Positions 53,189 to 61,892 of a stretch of 64,000 nt of DNA are shown piece after piece; position 1 is the stretch's first letter; each line of letters opens with the position of its first letter. The translations under genes were made by a program, and so were the position numbers. The notes below the pieces were generated by a model, which searched no databases, was not told the DNA's origin, and was given only the letters and a program-made list of their open reading frames with translations. Source of the stretch: Sphingobium sp. AP49 (lineage in GTDB: Bacteria > Pseudomonadota > Alphaproteobacteria > Sphingomonadales > Sphingomonadaceae); assembly GCF_000281715.2 (NCBI RefSeq), contig NZ_CP124576.1, positions 751,501 through 815,500 of the forward strand, read 5' to 3'.

Positions 53189-53325
53189 CGGGTGGGTCCT
53201 CTCATCCCTCGCTTCTATCCTTGATCGCGCTGCAAGGGGCAAGGGGGGCTAAAGCAAACGCCGCCGGACAGCGATTGTCCGACGGCGATCATGGTCATGG
53301 CTTCGGCGCGCGGGGCGCGTGAAGG

Positions 53326-54537
53326 TCAGGCAGCGCCCTTCGACGAGGGCGTGTTGACGCCCATCGATTTCAGATACTGCTTGATGTTGCGGGCTGCCTG
53401 GCGAAGTCGCTGCTCATTCTCGACCATGGCGATGCGGACATAGCCTTCGCCATCCTCGCCATAGCCCACGCCCGGCGCGACCGCGACCTTGGCATGGGTC
53501 AGCAACTGCTTGGAAAATTCCAGGCTACCCATGTCCTTGAGTGCGGGCGGCAGCGGCGCCCAGGCGAACATCGACGCGCGCGGCGCGGGAATATCCCATC
53601 CGGCGCGCGAGAAGCTTTCGACCATCACGTCGCGGCGCTTGTGATAGAGTTCGCGATTTTTGGCGACGATGTCCTGCGGACCGTTGAGCGCGGCGCAGGC
53701 GGCCGCCTGGATCGGCGTGAAGGCGCCATAGTCGAGATAGGATTTCACCCGGCTCATCGCCGCGATCAGTTGCTTGTTGCCGACCGCAAAGCCGATGCGC
53801 CAGCCGGCCATCGAATAGGTCTTGCTGAGCGAGGTGAACTCGATCGCGACATCCTTGGCGCCCGGCACCTGCAGGATGGAGGGGGTCGGGTTGCCGTCAT
53901 AATAAAGCTCGGAATAGGCAAGGTCGCTCAGCACCCAGACCTTATTCTCCTTCGCCCAGGCGACGAGCCGTTCGTAGAAGGCGAGGTCGACCGTCTCCGC
54001 CGTCGGGTTGGACGGATAATTGACCACCAGGATCGACGGGCGCGGCACGGTGAAGGCCATGGCGCGGTCGAGCGCGCGGAAATAATTCTCGTCCGGCGTC
54101 GTCGGGACGGACCGGATGGTCGCGCCAGCGATGATGAAGCCGAACATGTGGATCGGGTAGCTGGGGTTGGGCGCCAGCACCACGTCGCCCGGCGCGGTGA
54201 TCGCGGTGGCGAGGCTGGCGAGGCCTTCCTTCGACCCCATGGTCACGACGACCTCGGTTTCCGGGTCGACATCGACGCCGAAACGGCGGCCATAATAATT
54301 GGCCTGGGCCTTGCGCAGGCCCGGAATTCCCTTGGACTGGGAATAGCCATGGGCGTCCGGCTTGCTCGCGACTTCGACCAGCTTGGCGATGACATGATCG
54401 GGCGGCGGCAGGTCGGGATTGCCCATGCCCAGGTCGATAATATCCTCTCCCGCGGCGCGGGCTGCGGCTCGCATCGCGTTCACTTCGGCGATGACATAGG
54501 GCGGCAGGCGCTTCATGCGGTAGAATTCTTCGGACAT
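53326..54537 (-). CDS. Aminotransferase class I/II (AlaC / LL-DAP aminotransferase-like)
   Basis: A 403-residue PLP enzyme. The cofactor lysine is Lys239 in TSLSKTYSMAGWRIGF; PLP contacts are in NYPSNPTAE, LSDLAYSELYYDG and a late arginine in GYVRIAMVE. The N-terminal segments RLPPYVIAEVN and LGMGNPDLPPPDHV match AlaC (alanine:pyruvate aminotransferase), and LL-diaminopimelate aminotransferases are close relatives, so the reaction is not certain. ATG 54537 follows AGGAAAG. Confidence 0.88.
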   Translation of the reverse strand: MSEEFYRMKRLPPYVIAEVNAMRAAARAAGEDIIDLGMGNPDLPPPDHVIAKLVEVASKPDAHGYSQSKGIPGLRKAQANYYGRRFGVDVDPETEVVVTMGSKEGLASLATAITAPGDVVLAPNPSYPIHMFGFIIAGATIRSVPTTPDENYFRALDRAMAFTVPRPSILVVNYPSNPTAETVDLAFYERLVAWAKENKVWVLSDLAYSELYYDGNPTPSILQVPGAKDVAIEFTSLSKTYSMAGWRIGFAVGNKQLIAAMSRVKSYLDYGAFTPIQAAACAALNGPQDIVAKNRELYHKRRDVMVESFSRAGWDIPAPRASMFAWAPLPPALKDMGSLEFSKQLLTHAKVAVAPGVGYGEDGEGYVRIAMVENEQRLRQAARNIKQYLKSMGVNTPSSKGAA

Positions 54538-54680
54538 TATAGGGGCTTTCCTGAAAGCTCTCGGTAAGGAATAGTGCGTGGCACGCATTGGGCGTGTCAC
54601 AATCTGGCTATAACCCGCCAGACTGCGGCGCGCCAGTGAAAGCGGCTGATATCGGCAATGCCAGGAGGAGGAAGGTGGCC

Positions 54681-56420
54681 ATGGAAACGCAGGATGTCCT
54701 GGAGCCCCATCTGCCGACTCTGGCAGAGATGCAGAAATGGACCGATGTGCTGGGGCGCGCGCAGCAACTGATGCTGGAACAGGCGGCTGGCGCCACGGGC
54801 CGCGTCCTGCCGTTCGATCCCGAAACCGTCGCCCGCATCCAGACCAGCTTTGCCGATGAAGGGCTGGCGCTATGGCAGCGCTTTCTCGATTCCGGCGGCC
54901 TGCTGCGCGACCAGCCCGATCCGCCGCCGGCCGACAGCCCGGCCGCGCGCAAGGACCGGCGCTTTGCTGATCCCGCCTGGACGACCCATCCCTTCTATGA
55001 CCTGATCCGGCAAAGCTATTTGCTGATCTCCGACTATCTGATGAACCTTGCCGATGCGGTCGATGGCGTCGATCCCAAGGCAAAGGCCAAGCTGCGCTTT
55101 GCGACCACCGGCATGCTCGATGCGATGGCACCGTCCAACTTCCCGCTGATGAATCCCACGGTCGTGGAAAAGACGATCCAGAGCGGCGGCGAGAATCTGG
55201 TGAAGGGCCTCCAGCATATGCTGGCCGACATGGAGAAGGGCCAGCTTACCCATACCGACGGCACCCAGTTCGAGCTTGGGCGCAACATTGCCGCGACGCC
55301 GGGCAAGGTGATCCACGAGACCCCGCTCTATCAGCTGATCCATTATGCGCCCTCGACGCCCAAGGTGCTGGCGACCCCGCTGATCATCTTCCCGCCCTGG
55401 ATCAACCGCTTCTATATTCTCGACCTGTCGCCCGAGAAAAGCTTCGTCAAATGGGCGGTGGATCAGGGGATCAGCGTTTTCCTCGTCTCGTGGAAATCGG
55501 CCGACGCCTCGATGAAGGACATGGTCTGGGACGATTATATCCTCAGCGGCCAGGTCGACGCGATCGACACCGTGCGCGATCTGCTGAACGTGCCGAGCGT
55601 CCACACCATCGGCTATTGCGTGGCGGGCACGACATTGGCGGCCACGCTGGCACTGCTCGCGGCGCGGGGCGAGGCGGACAAGGTGGCGAGCGCGACCTTC
55701 TTCACCGCCCAGGTGGATTTCAGCGCGGCCGGCGACCTCACCCTGTTCGTCGATGACGAACAGATGAAGCTGGTCGACCGACTCTCGTCCAGCGGCTTCC
55801 TCGACGGGCGCTACATGGCGGCGACCTTCAACCTGCTGCGCGGGCGCGACCTCATCTGGAACTATGTCGTCAACAATTACCTGCTCGGCATGGATTATCC
55901 GCCGTTCGACCTGCTCTATTGGAATGGCGACACGACCAATCTGCCGGCGCGCTGGCATCGCGACTATCTGACCCAGCTCTATCGCGACAATATGCTGGTG
56001 GTGCCCGGCGCGATCAGCGTTGCCGGCACGCCGATCGACCTGACGCAGATCCGCACGCCCGCCTATGTCCAGGCCGGCAAGGAAGATCATATCGCCCCGC
56101 TCGAAAGCGTGTGGAAACTGACCGAGCATCTCGCCGGGCCGGTGCGCTTCCTGCTGGCAGGTTCAGGTCATATCGCTGGCGTCATCAACCCGCCGGTCGC
56201 GCAGAAATATCAATATTGGACCGCCGACGCGCCGCAGCCGACGCTGGATGCCTTTGTTGCGGCTGCGCGCGAGACCAAGGGCAGCTGGTGGCCGGACTGG
56301 GCCGAATGGCTGCGCGGCATCGATTCGCGCGAGGTTGCGGTAAAGGGCGCGCGCAAACCGGGCGGCGGCAGGCTCAAAGCGATCGAAGATGCGCCGGGAC
56401 GTTACGTAAAGGGGCGGTAA
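54681..56420 (+). CDS. phaC: Class I polyhydroxyalkanoate synthase
   Basis: A 579-residue enzyme that polymerises 3-hydroxyacyl-CoA into PHA on granules. By spacing to the Cupriavidus enzyme, the triad is Cys313, Asp469 and His497. The lipase-like box reads GYCVAGT, where GxCxGG is usual, so the first glycine after Val is Ala. The region PPWINRFYILDLSPEKSFVKWAVDQG is typical. ATG 54681 follows AGGAGGAAGG. The phasin gene lies 139 bases downstream. No phaA/phaB are in the window. Confidence 0.92.
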   Translation: METQDVLEPHLPTLAEMQKWTDVLGRAQQLMLEQAAGATGRVLPFDPETVARIQTSFADEGLALWQRFLDSGGLLRDQPDPPPADSPAARKDRRFADPAWTTHPFYDLIRQSYLLISDYLMNLADAVDGVDPKAKAKLRFATTGMLDAMAPSNFPLMNPTVVEKTIQSGGENLVKGLQHMLADMEKGQLTHTDGTQFELGRNIAATPGKVIHETPLYQLIHYAPSTPKVLATPLIIFPPWINRFYILDLSPEKSFVKWAVDQGISVFLVSWKSADASMKDMVWDDYILSGQVDAIDTVRDLLNVPSVHTIGYCVAGTTLAATLALLAARGEADKVASATFFTAQVDFSAAGDLTLFVDDEQMKLVDRLSSSGFLDGRYMAATFNLLRGRDLIWNYVVNNYLLGMDYPPFDLLYWNGDTTNLPARWHRDYLTQLYRDNMLVVPGAISVAGTPIDLTQIRTPAYVQAGKEDHIAPLESVWKLTEHLAGPVRFLLAGSGHIAGVINPPVAQKYQYWTADAPQPTLDAFVAAARETKGSWWPDWAEWLRGIDSREVAVKGARKPGGGRLKAIEDAPGRYVKGR

Positions 56421-56481
56421 ATCGACCCGTTTCTGCCAATTTTCCTGCTCGTCGCGCGGGCTTGACCGGCAATATGTCTGA

Positions 56482-56546
56482 TTTGTTGCACTGCACAATG
56501 GCTCTTGTAATCCTTTGGGATAAGGATTATTGTGCAGTGCAACAAA
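56482..56546. promoter_or_regulatory. Nested perfect inverted repeats upstream of the phasin gene
   Basis: An 18-bp arm (56482-56499) and its exact complement (56529-56546) are separated by 29 bases; each arm holds the dyad TGCANTGCA. Inside, TAATCCTT (56508-56515) and AAGGATTA (56522-56529) form a second perfect 8-bp inverted repeat. The outer repeat resembles the TGC/GCA-rich operators reported for PhaR-type repressors in other alphaproteobacteria. It lies 13 bases before ATG 56560, where a repressor would block transcription. The repeat is directly visible; the regulator is inferred. Confidence 0.65.
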
Positions 56547-56559
56547 CGGAGGATGGTCG

Positions 56560-57384
56560 ATGGCCGTTACCCCAAAGTCTGCGCGTGCAAAGCCGGTCGC
56601 AAAAACTGCGTCCGCAACCTTGTCTGCCAGTGAGGCGCTCAAGGCTGCGGAGGCGGCATTGGGTGAAAAGCCCGCGCCCAAGAAGCCCGCGCCGCGCAAA
56701 ATCGCTGCTAAAGCTACTCCTGTGAAGGCGCCTGCGCCCAAGCCGGTGGTGGAAGAGCCTGCGCCCGTTGCCGATCCGGTGGCGGTGATCGCAGCCTCGA
56801 CGGCGGTCGATGCGGCACCCGAACCCGTTGTTGAAGACGTAGAGGCGGTAGTGGCTCTGGAGCCTGTGTCCGCCCCCCAGACCAAAGCGAAGACGCTGCC
56901 TGCCACAGAAGGAACCCTGATCATGAACGATATCCTCGAAACCGGTAAGAAGTTCGCCGAAGACACCAAGGCCAAGCTGGAAACGGCCTATGCCGACATC
57001 AACGAGAAGGCGAAGGCCGGCGTCGAAAAGTCCACCAAGGCGATGGAAGAGCTGAGCGACATCGCCAAGGGCAATGTTGAAGCGCTGGTGGAATCGGGCA
57101 AGATCGCGGCTAAGGGCTTCGAGACGCTGGGCCAGGAAGCCGTCGACTACAGCCGCAAGAGCTTCGAGAAGGCGACCGCCTCGATCAAGAGCTTCTCGAC
57201 CGCCAAGACCCCGACCGAATTCTTCCAGTTGCAGAGCCAGTTCCTGTCGAGCAGCTTCGACGAGTTCACCAAGGAAGCCGCCAAGAGCAGCGAAGCCTTC
57301 ATGAAGCTCGCTGGCGATATCAGCCAGCCGCTGACCGCGCGCGTGACCCTGGTCACCGACAAGGTGAAGTCGCTCGCCGCCTGA
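56560..57384 (+). CDS. Phasin with Pro/Ala/Lys-rich N-terminal extension
   Basis: A 274-residue PHA granule-surface protein. Residues 1-120 are low-complexity (KPAPKKPAPRKIAAK...), with a basic part and an acidic part; residues 122-274 form a typical helical phasin domain beginning MNDILETGKKFAEDTKAK. A second ribosome site (AAGGA, nine bases upstream) precedes the internal Met122 codon at 56923, so a normal-length phasin of 153 residues may also be made. It follows phaC by 139 bases. Confidence 0.85.
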   Translation: MAVTPKSARAKPVAKTASATLSASEALKAAEAALGEKPAPKKPAPRKIAAKATPVKAPAPKPVVEEPAPVADPVAVIAASTAVDAAPEPVVEDVEAVVALEPVSAPQTKAKTLPATEGTLIMNDILETGKKFAEDTKAKLETAYADINEKAKAGVEKSTKAMEELSDIAKGNVEALVESGKIAAKGFETLGQEAVDYSRKSFEKATASIKSFSTAKTPTEFFQLQSQFLSSSFDEFTKEAAKSSEAFMKLAGDISQPLTARVTLVTDKVKSLAA

Positions 57385-57418
57385 GGCGTGCCGCTCTTCC
57401 GATCGGAATGACAGTTAG

Positions 57419-57450
57419 GGGCGTCGCTTTCATGGAAGCGGCGCCCTTTT
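57419..57450 (+). terminator. Rho-independent terminator after phasin
   Basis: An 11-bp stem (57419-57429 with 57436-57446, including one T-G pair) and loop TCATGG are followed by four T residues. Confidence 0.8.
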
Positions 57451-57547
57451 CCATGTCATGACTTGCGGCGGAAACATGGTTACCCAGCGATGGTACGTGG
57501 TCGGCCCCCTTGCCTTGACGAGACAAATCGCCATATCCTTCATCATC

Positions 57548-57919
57548 ATGAAGCATCTCATCAGCGCATCGGCGGTTACCCCCTTCACGGCCGGTCCCGA
57601 CCAGGACGATACGGGCGACAATGGCCCCAATATCGGCGTCGCCACGCGCACCCGTACCCGCACCAAGAAGCCGTCGCTCTACAAGGTGCTGATGCTGAAC
57701 GACGATTACACCCCGATGGAGTTCGTGGTGCATGTCCTCCAGCATTTCTTCCGCATGGATATGGAGGAAGCGACGCGGGTGATGCTGCATGTCCATCAGC
57801 GCGGCGTCGGCGTGTGCGGTATCTTCAGCTATGAAGTGGCCGAGACCAAGGTGAACCAGGTGATGGACTTCGCCCGGCAGAATCAGCATCCGCTGCAATG
57901 CACGCTGGAAAAGGCCTGA
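57548..57919 (+). CDS. clpS: ATP-dependent Clp protease adapter ClpS
   Basis: A 123-residue N-recognin adaptor that passes N-degron substrates to ClpA. The core is [26 protein letters not shown] (residues 42-67), followed by [19 protein letters not shown]; the acidic ND pair and the hydrophobic pocket residues of the family are present. No clpA lies in this window. ATG 57548 lacks a clear ribosome site, and ATG 57476 upstream is an alternative; the conserved domain does not depend on this. Confidence 0.9.
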   Translation: MKHLISASAVTPFTAGPDQDDTGDNGPNIGVATRTRTRTKKPSLYKVLMLNDDYTPMEFVVHVLQHFFRMDMEEATRVMLHVHQRGVGVCGIFSYEVAETKVNQVMDFARQNQHPLQCTLEKA

Positions 57920-57972
57920 CATCATCGGCTTAAGCTGTGCGCTTAACCGTTTCTTGGGAAGTGTAGCGTCTC

Positions 57973-58000
57973 TATTTCAATCAATTACATGATTGAAATA
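57973..58000. promoter_or_regulatory. AT-rich 11-bp inverted repeat before the gene at 58063
   Basis: TATTTCAATCA (57973-57983) pairs perfectly with TGATTGAAATA (57990-58000) around ATTACA. A run of six T residues lies six bases further on. It could be an operator for the next gene or a weak end of the clpS transcript. Confidence 0.45.
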
Positions 58001-58062
58001 CAATGTTTTTTCAGACTTATTCGCCATGAATGGTCCCGCTAAACGAAGTGGGGACTTCCAGC

Positions 58063-58668
58063 ATGACGACTATCAGCAATTACAGCATGACCATGCCGCC
58101 ATCGCCGCGCATGTCGATGAACAATCGCATCGACGCCGCAGTGGAGACCGGTTCCATCTCGCAAACCGATGGCGATGCGCTCGAAACTGCGCTCGATTCC
58201 ATCGATTCCGCCCTCGGCGCCTCCGCCAGTTCGGGCAGTTCGCGGCTCGATCCGTCCGCGATGAAGGACCGGATCGATTCCCTGATCGATGATCAGGTGT
58301 CGGCCGGCACTCTGACCGAGGATCAGGCCGCTCAGTTGCAAAGCCTTTTTGCCCAGGGACCAGGCGGGCCGAAGGCTTCGGCCGATGGTGGGGACAGCAT
58401 GGGCATCGATGGCTTGTCCGCCATGGACGGGATGCAGGGGCCACAGGGCATGCGTGGTCCGCCGCCGCCACGCCCAACGGAAGACAGCGGCGATGACGAC
58501 GACAGCACGACCAGCGAGACGAGTGCGACCAGCGCCACCGATCAGCTGGACTCGATCATCGCCTTTCTTGAGAATCTCCGCTCCAGCCTCAGCCAGTCGC
58601 TCTACGGATCGACCAGCAGCGCCACGAGCAGCAGCAATAGCGGCCTGGTGGTCGACAGCCTCGCCTGA
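58063..58668 (+). CDS. Duplicated-motif, Ser/Asp-rich protein of unknown function
   Basis: A 201-residue protein without a signal peptide. Two similar helical units are visible: MNNRIDAAVETGSISQTDGD (residues 19-38 and on) and MKDRIDSLIDDQVSAGTLTE (about 67-86 and on), each followed by a short helix (ALETALDSID; QAAQLQSLFAQ). A Gly/Met/Pro/Asp-rich middle and a Ser/Thr-rich tail end in GLVVDSLA, a hydrophobic end of the sort used by type I secretion. ATG 58063 follows GGGGA; ATG 58030 is an alternative. The family is not recognised. Confidence 0.6.
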   Translation: MTTISNYSMTMPPSPRMSMNNRIDAAVETGSISQTDGDALETALDSIDSALGASASSGSSRLDPSAMKDRIDSLIDDQVSAGTLTEDQAAQLQSLFAQGPGGPKASADGGDSMGIDGLSAMDGMQGPQGMRGPPPPRPTEDSGDDDDSTTSETSATSATDQLDSIIAFLENLRSSLSQSLYGSTSSATSSSNSGLVVDSLA

Positions 58669-58705
58669 CCGCCTGATCTTTCTGACGAGCGTGGGGGCTC
58701 GCAGA

Positions 58706-58745
58706 CATCTGGTCGGCAGTTCATGCTGCCGACCAGATGAATTTT
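58706..58745. terminator. Strong hairpin terminator before glpD
   Basis: A perfect 14-bp stem (58706-58719 with 58726-58739) around TTCATG is followed by AATTTT. It ends the upstream transcript, so glpD must have its own promoter in the remaining 55 bases. Confidence 0.8.
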
Positions 58746-58800
58746 CACGATCTTGCCCTCGTTGATATCGGGCGCAGCATTTTGCCGCTAGAAAGGCGGC

Positions 58801-60309
58801 GTGACGCAGGAGACGGCCCCTTTCATCCACGACCTTGCCGTGATCGGCGGCGGGGTGAATGGATGCGGCATTGCGCGCGATGCGGCGGGGCGGGGGGCAA
58901 GCGTCCTGCTGCTCGAACGGGGCGACCTGGCGCAGGGCACCTCCTCGGCCTCGACCAAGCTCATCCATGGCGGGTTGCGCTATCTGGAGCATCGCGCCTT
59001 CGGCCTGGTCCGTGAATCCCTCACCGAACGGGAAAGGCTGTGGCGCATCGCGCCGCACATCATCCAGCCGATGCGCTTCGTCCTTCCTTGGGCCCAGGGG
59101 CTGCGGCCGCGCTGGCTGCTGCGCCTCGGCCTCTTCCTCTACGATCATATCGGCGGCCGCCGTGCCCTGCCGGCGACGGAGGCGATCGACCTGCGCCATC
59201 ATGTCGCCGGCGCGCCGCTGCGGGCGGGCTTCGGCCCTGCCTATGTCTATTCGGACGGCTGGGTCGACGATGCCCGGCTGGTCATCCTCAATGCCCGTGA
59301 CGCCGCCGATCATGGCGCGGATATCCGCCCCCGCACGCAGGTGCTGCGGCTGGAGCAGGCCGGCGATCATTGGCGCATCCATGCGCGCGACGCGGCGGGG
59401 CAGACGCAGACCTTCCATGCGCGGGTCGTGGTCAATGCCACCGGCCCCTCGGTCCTCGACCTGCTCGACCGTGCCGATCGCCGCGCCGACCGGCTCATCC
59501 GGCTGGTGCGCGGATCGCATGTCGTCGTGCCACGCCTGTTCGACCATGGCATGGCCTATTTCTTTCAGCTCCCCGACGGCCGCATCTTCTTCGCCATTCC
59601 CTATCAGCATCTCTATACGCTGATCGGCACGACCGACCGCGATCATCGGGACGGCGTCGACCCCGTCGAAGCCACCTCCGAGGAAATCGCCTATCTGTGC
59701 GAGGGCGCGAACCGTTATTTCGCCCGCTCTATCAGCCCCGCCGATGTGGTCTGGTCCTTCGCCGGCGTTCGGCCGCTGATCGACGATGGATCGGCCCGGC
59801 CGGAATCGGCGACGCGCGGTTATCATCTCGATCTCGATCGGGAGGAGGGCGCGCCGCCACTGCTCAGCATCTATGGCGGCAAGATCACCACCTACCGCCA
59901 TCTCGCGGCCGACGTGATCGCTCTGTTGAAGCCCTTGCTGCCCTCGCTCGCAGGCGATGACTGGACGGCGAACGCGCCGCTCCCCGGCGGTGATTTCCCG
60001 ATGACCGGCCTGGCCGATCTGGTGGCCGCTTTGGCCGGCGACTATCCTTTCCTCGATCTCGACACGGCCGAACGGATCGGCTGCGCCTATGGCACCCGCG
60101 CTCGCGACTGGCTGGGCGATGCGCGCGACTGGGCGGGACTTGGCCAGGATTTCGGACATGGCCTGACCGAGGCCGAGGTCAGCTATCTGATCGCGCGCGA
60201 ATGGGCGCGAACGAGCGACGACATTCTCTGGCGTCGGACCAAGCTTGGCCTGCGGCTTGACGTGACACAGGTTGCTGCGCTCGATGCCTGGCTTGAGGAG
60301 AGGGCATGA
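58801..60309 (+). CDS. glpD: Aerobic glycerol-3-phosphate dehydrogenase
   Basis: A 502-residue FAD enzyme that oxidises glycerol 3-phosphate to dihydroxyacetone phosphate and passes electrons to quinone at the inner membrane. The dinucleotide-binding motif is DLAVIGGGVNGCGIARDAAGRG (residues 11-32), then SSASTKLIHGGLRYLE and the later VRPLIDDG and LSIYGGKITTYRHLA. GTG 58801 is the start, with AAAGG upstream. Its stop overlaps glpK (ATGA), giving a coupled two-gene operon. Confidence 0.95.
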   Translation: MTQETAPFIHDLAVIGGGVNGCGIARDAAGRGASVLLLERGDLAQGTSSASTKLIHGGLRYLEHRAFGLVRESLTERERLWRIAPHIIQPMRFVLPWAQGLRPRWLLRLGLFLYDHIGGRRALPATEAIDLRHHVAGAPLRAGFGPAYVYSDGWVDDARLVILNARDAADHGADIRPRTQVLRLEQAGDHWRIHARDAAGQTQTFHARVVVNATGPSVLDLLDRADRRADRLIRLVRGSHVVVPRLFDHGMAYFFQLPDGRIFFAIPYQHLYTLIGTTDRDHRDGVDPVEATSEEIAYLCEGANRYFARSISPADVVWSFAGVRPLIDDGSARPESATRGYHLDLDREEGAPPLLSIYGGKITTYRHLAADVIALLKPLLPSLAGDDWTANAPLPGGDFPMTGLADLVAALAGDYPFLDLDTAERIGCAYGTRARDWLGDARDWAGLGQDFGHGLTEAEVSYLIAREWARTSDDILWRRTKLGLRLDVTQVAALDAWLEERA

Positions 60310-61778
60310 CCGAACGCTATCTGCTGGTGCTGGACGAGGGGACGACATCGACCCGCGCGATGCTCTATGCCCCCGACGGCCATCGCATCGCGATGGCGCA
60401 GGCGGAACTGACCCAATATTATCCACAGCCCGGCTGGGTCGAGCATGACGCCGCCGAAATCTGGGCCCGCACGCGCGATTGCGCCCGCCAGATGGTGGAC
60501 CGGGCGGGCGGCGCCGACCGGATCGCCGCCATCGGCATCACCAATCAGCGCGAGACGGTGGTTGCCTGGGACCGGCGCACCGGCGAACCGCTGGCGCCCG
60601 CCATCGTCTGGCAGGATCGGCGCACGGCGGCGCAATGCACGGCGCTGCGCGAAGCCGGTCATGAAGCGATGCTGCAACAGCGCACCGGCCTTGTCGTCGA
60701 TCCCTATTTTTCCGCCAGCAAGATGCGCTGGCTGATCGATTATGTTCCGGCCGTGGCCCAGGCGGGGGATGCGCTGGCGCTCGGCACGATTGAAAGTTGG
60801 CTGGTGTGGAAACTGACCGGCGGCCTGCACATCAGCGACGCCAGCAATGCCAGCCGCACCCAGTTGGTCGCGCTCGACGGCACCGATTGGGATCCGGCGC
60901 TTTGCGACCTGTTCGGCGTCCCGCGCGCCGCGCTGCCCGAAATCGTCGACAATGCCGGCGCCTTTGGCGAGACGCTGGCGGACTTGCTGGGCGGCGCCAT
61001 CCCGATCCGCGGGCTGGCCGGCGATCAGCAGGCGGCCAGCATCGGCCAGGCCTGCCTGACGCCGGGCGATGCCAAGGCGACCCTGGGCACCGGCGCCTTC
61101 ATCCTCGCCAATATGGGCGCGCAACTGCCCGCCTCGCGCCATCGCCTGCTCGGCACCCTGCTCTACCGGATCGGCGACCAGCGCATCTATGCACTCGAAG
61201 GATCGATCTTCATCGCCGGCAATCTCATCAAATGGCTGCGCGATCAGCTCGGCCTGATCGCATCGGCGGCGGAGACGGAGGCGCTGGCCCGTTCCGTGCC
61301 CGACAGCGGCGGCGTGCTGATGCTGCCGGCGCTGGCGGGGCTGGGGGCGCCGCACTGGCGGCCAGACGTGAACGGCGTCATCGCCGGCCTCACCCAGGGA
61401 TCGACCCGCGCGCATATCGTTCGCGCCGCGCTTGAATCCCTCTCGCACCAATTGTCCGACCTCGCCACCGCCTTCGCAGCCGACGGGGCGCCCTGGCGCC
61501 AGTTGCGGATCGATGGCGGCATGAGCGCCAATGACTGGATCGCCCAGGATATCGCTGATATGCTCGATGTCAGTGTGGATCGTCCAGCGGATGTGGAAAC
61601 CACGGCGCTGGGTGCGGCCATGCTGGCAGGGTTGGGGGCTGGATTGTTCCGCTCCCTGGACGAGGCCGCGACGATGGCAGGGAAGACGACTCGATTTGAT
61701 CCGGCAATGCTGCCGCAGCCGCGCGATGCGCGACTGTCGGCATGGCACCGCCTGCGCGATCGGGCGCTGACCTCCTGA
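60306..61778 (+). CDS. glpK: Glycerol kinase
   Basis: A 490-residue FGGY kinase that phosphorylates glycerol to glycerol 3-phosphate, the substrate of GlpD. N-terminal ATP-binding residues are in VLDEGTTSTRAMLY; the family segments ITNQRETVVAWDR, WLVWKLTGG, GLAGDQQAASIGQ, GTGAFILANMG and LRIDGGMSANDW are present. The start ATG 60306 overlaps the glpD stop by four bases. No glpF porin gene or GlpR regulator is adjacent. Confidence 0.95.
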   Translation: MTERYLLVLDEGTTSTRAMLYAPDGHRIAMAQAELTQYYPQPGWVEHDAAEIWARTRDCARQMVDRAGGADRIAAIGITNQRETVVAWDRRTGEPLAPAIVWQDRRTAAQCTALREAGHEAMLQQRTGLVVDPYFSASKMRWLIDYVPAVAQAGDALALGTIESWLVWKLTGGLHISDASNASRTQLVALDGTDWDPALCDLFGVPRAALPEIVDNAGAFGETLADLLGGAIPIRGLAGDQQAASIGQACLTPGDAKATLGTGAFILANMGAQLPASRHRLLGTLLYRIGDQRIYALEGSIFIAGNLIKWLRDQLGLIASAAETEALARSVPDSGGVLMLPALAGLGAPHWRPDVNGVIAGLTQGSTRAHIVRAALESLSHQLSDLATAFAADGAPWRQLRIDGGMSANDWIAQDIADMLDVSVDRPADVETTALGAAMLAGLGAGLFRSLDEAATMAGKTTRFDPAMLPQPRDARLSAWHRLRDRALTS

Positions 61779-61892
61779 CTCGGGCGATCTTCAGATTAAC
61801 CGTAAAAATCGATCACCCAGTCCGATTTAATCAGTTTTTCTGAAACTTCGCGAGGCCTTAGCCTGTTCTCATCCAAAGCCGAGGAGGACGAT

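Noticed and set aside
58039..60426. 795-codon open frame on the minus strand
   Set aside because: It covers the repeat-protein gene and glpD in antisense; glpD has full family motifs and the antisense frame has none.
61779..61892. OxyR operator before catalase
   Set aside because: The gap is AT-rich with a GATTAA/TTTAATC-like pair, but I could not fit the OxyR ATAG-N7-CTAT pattern.
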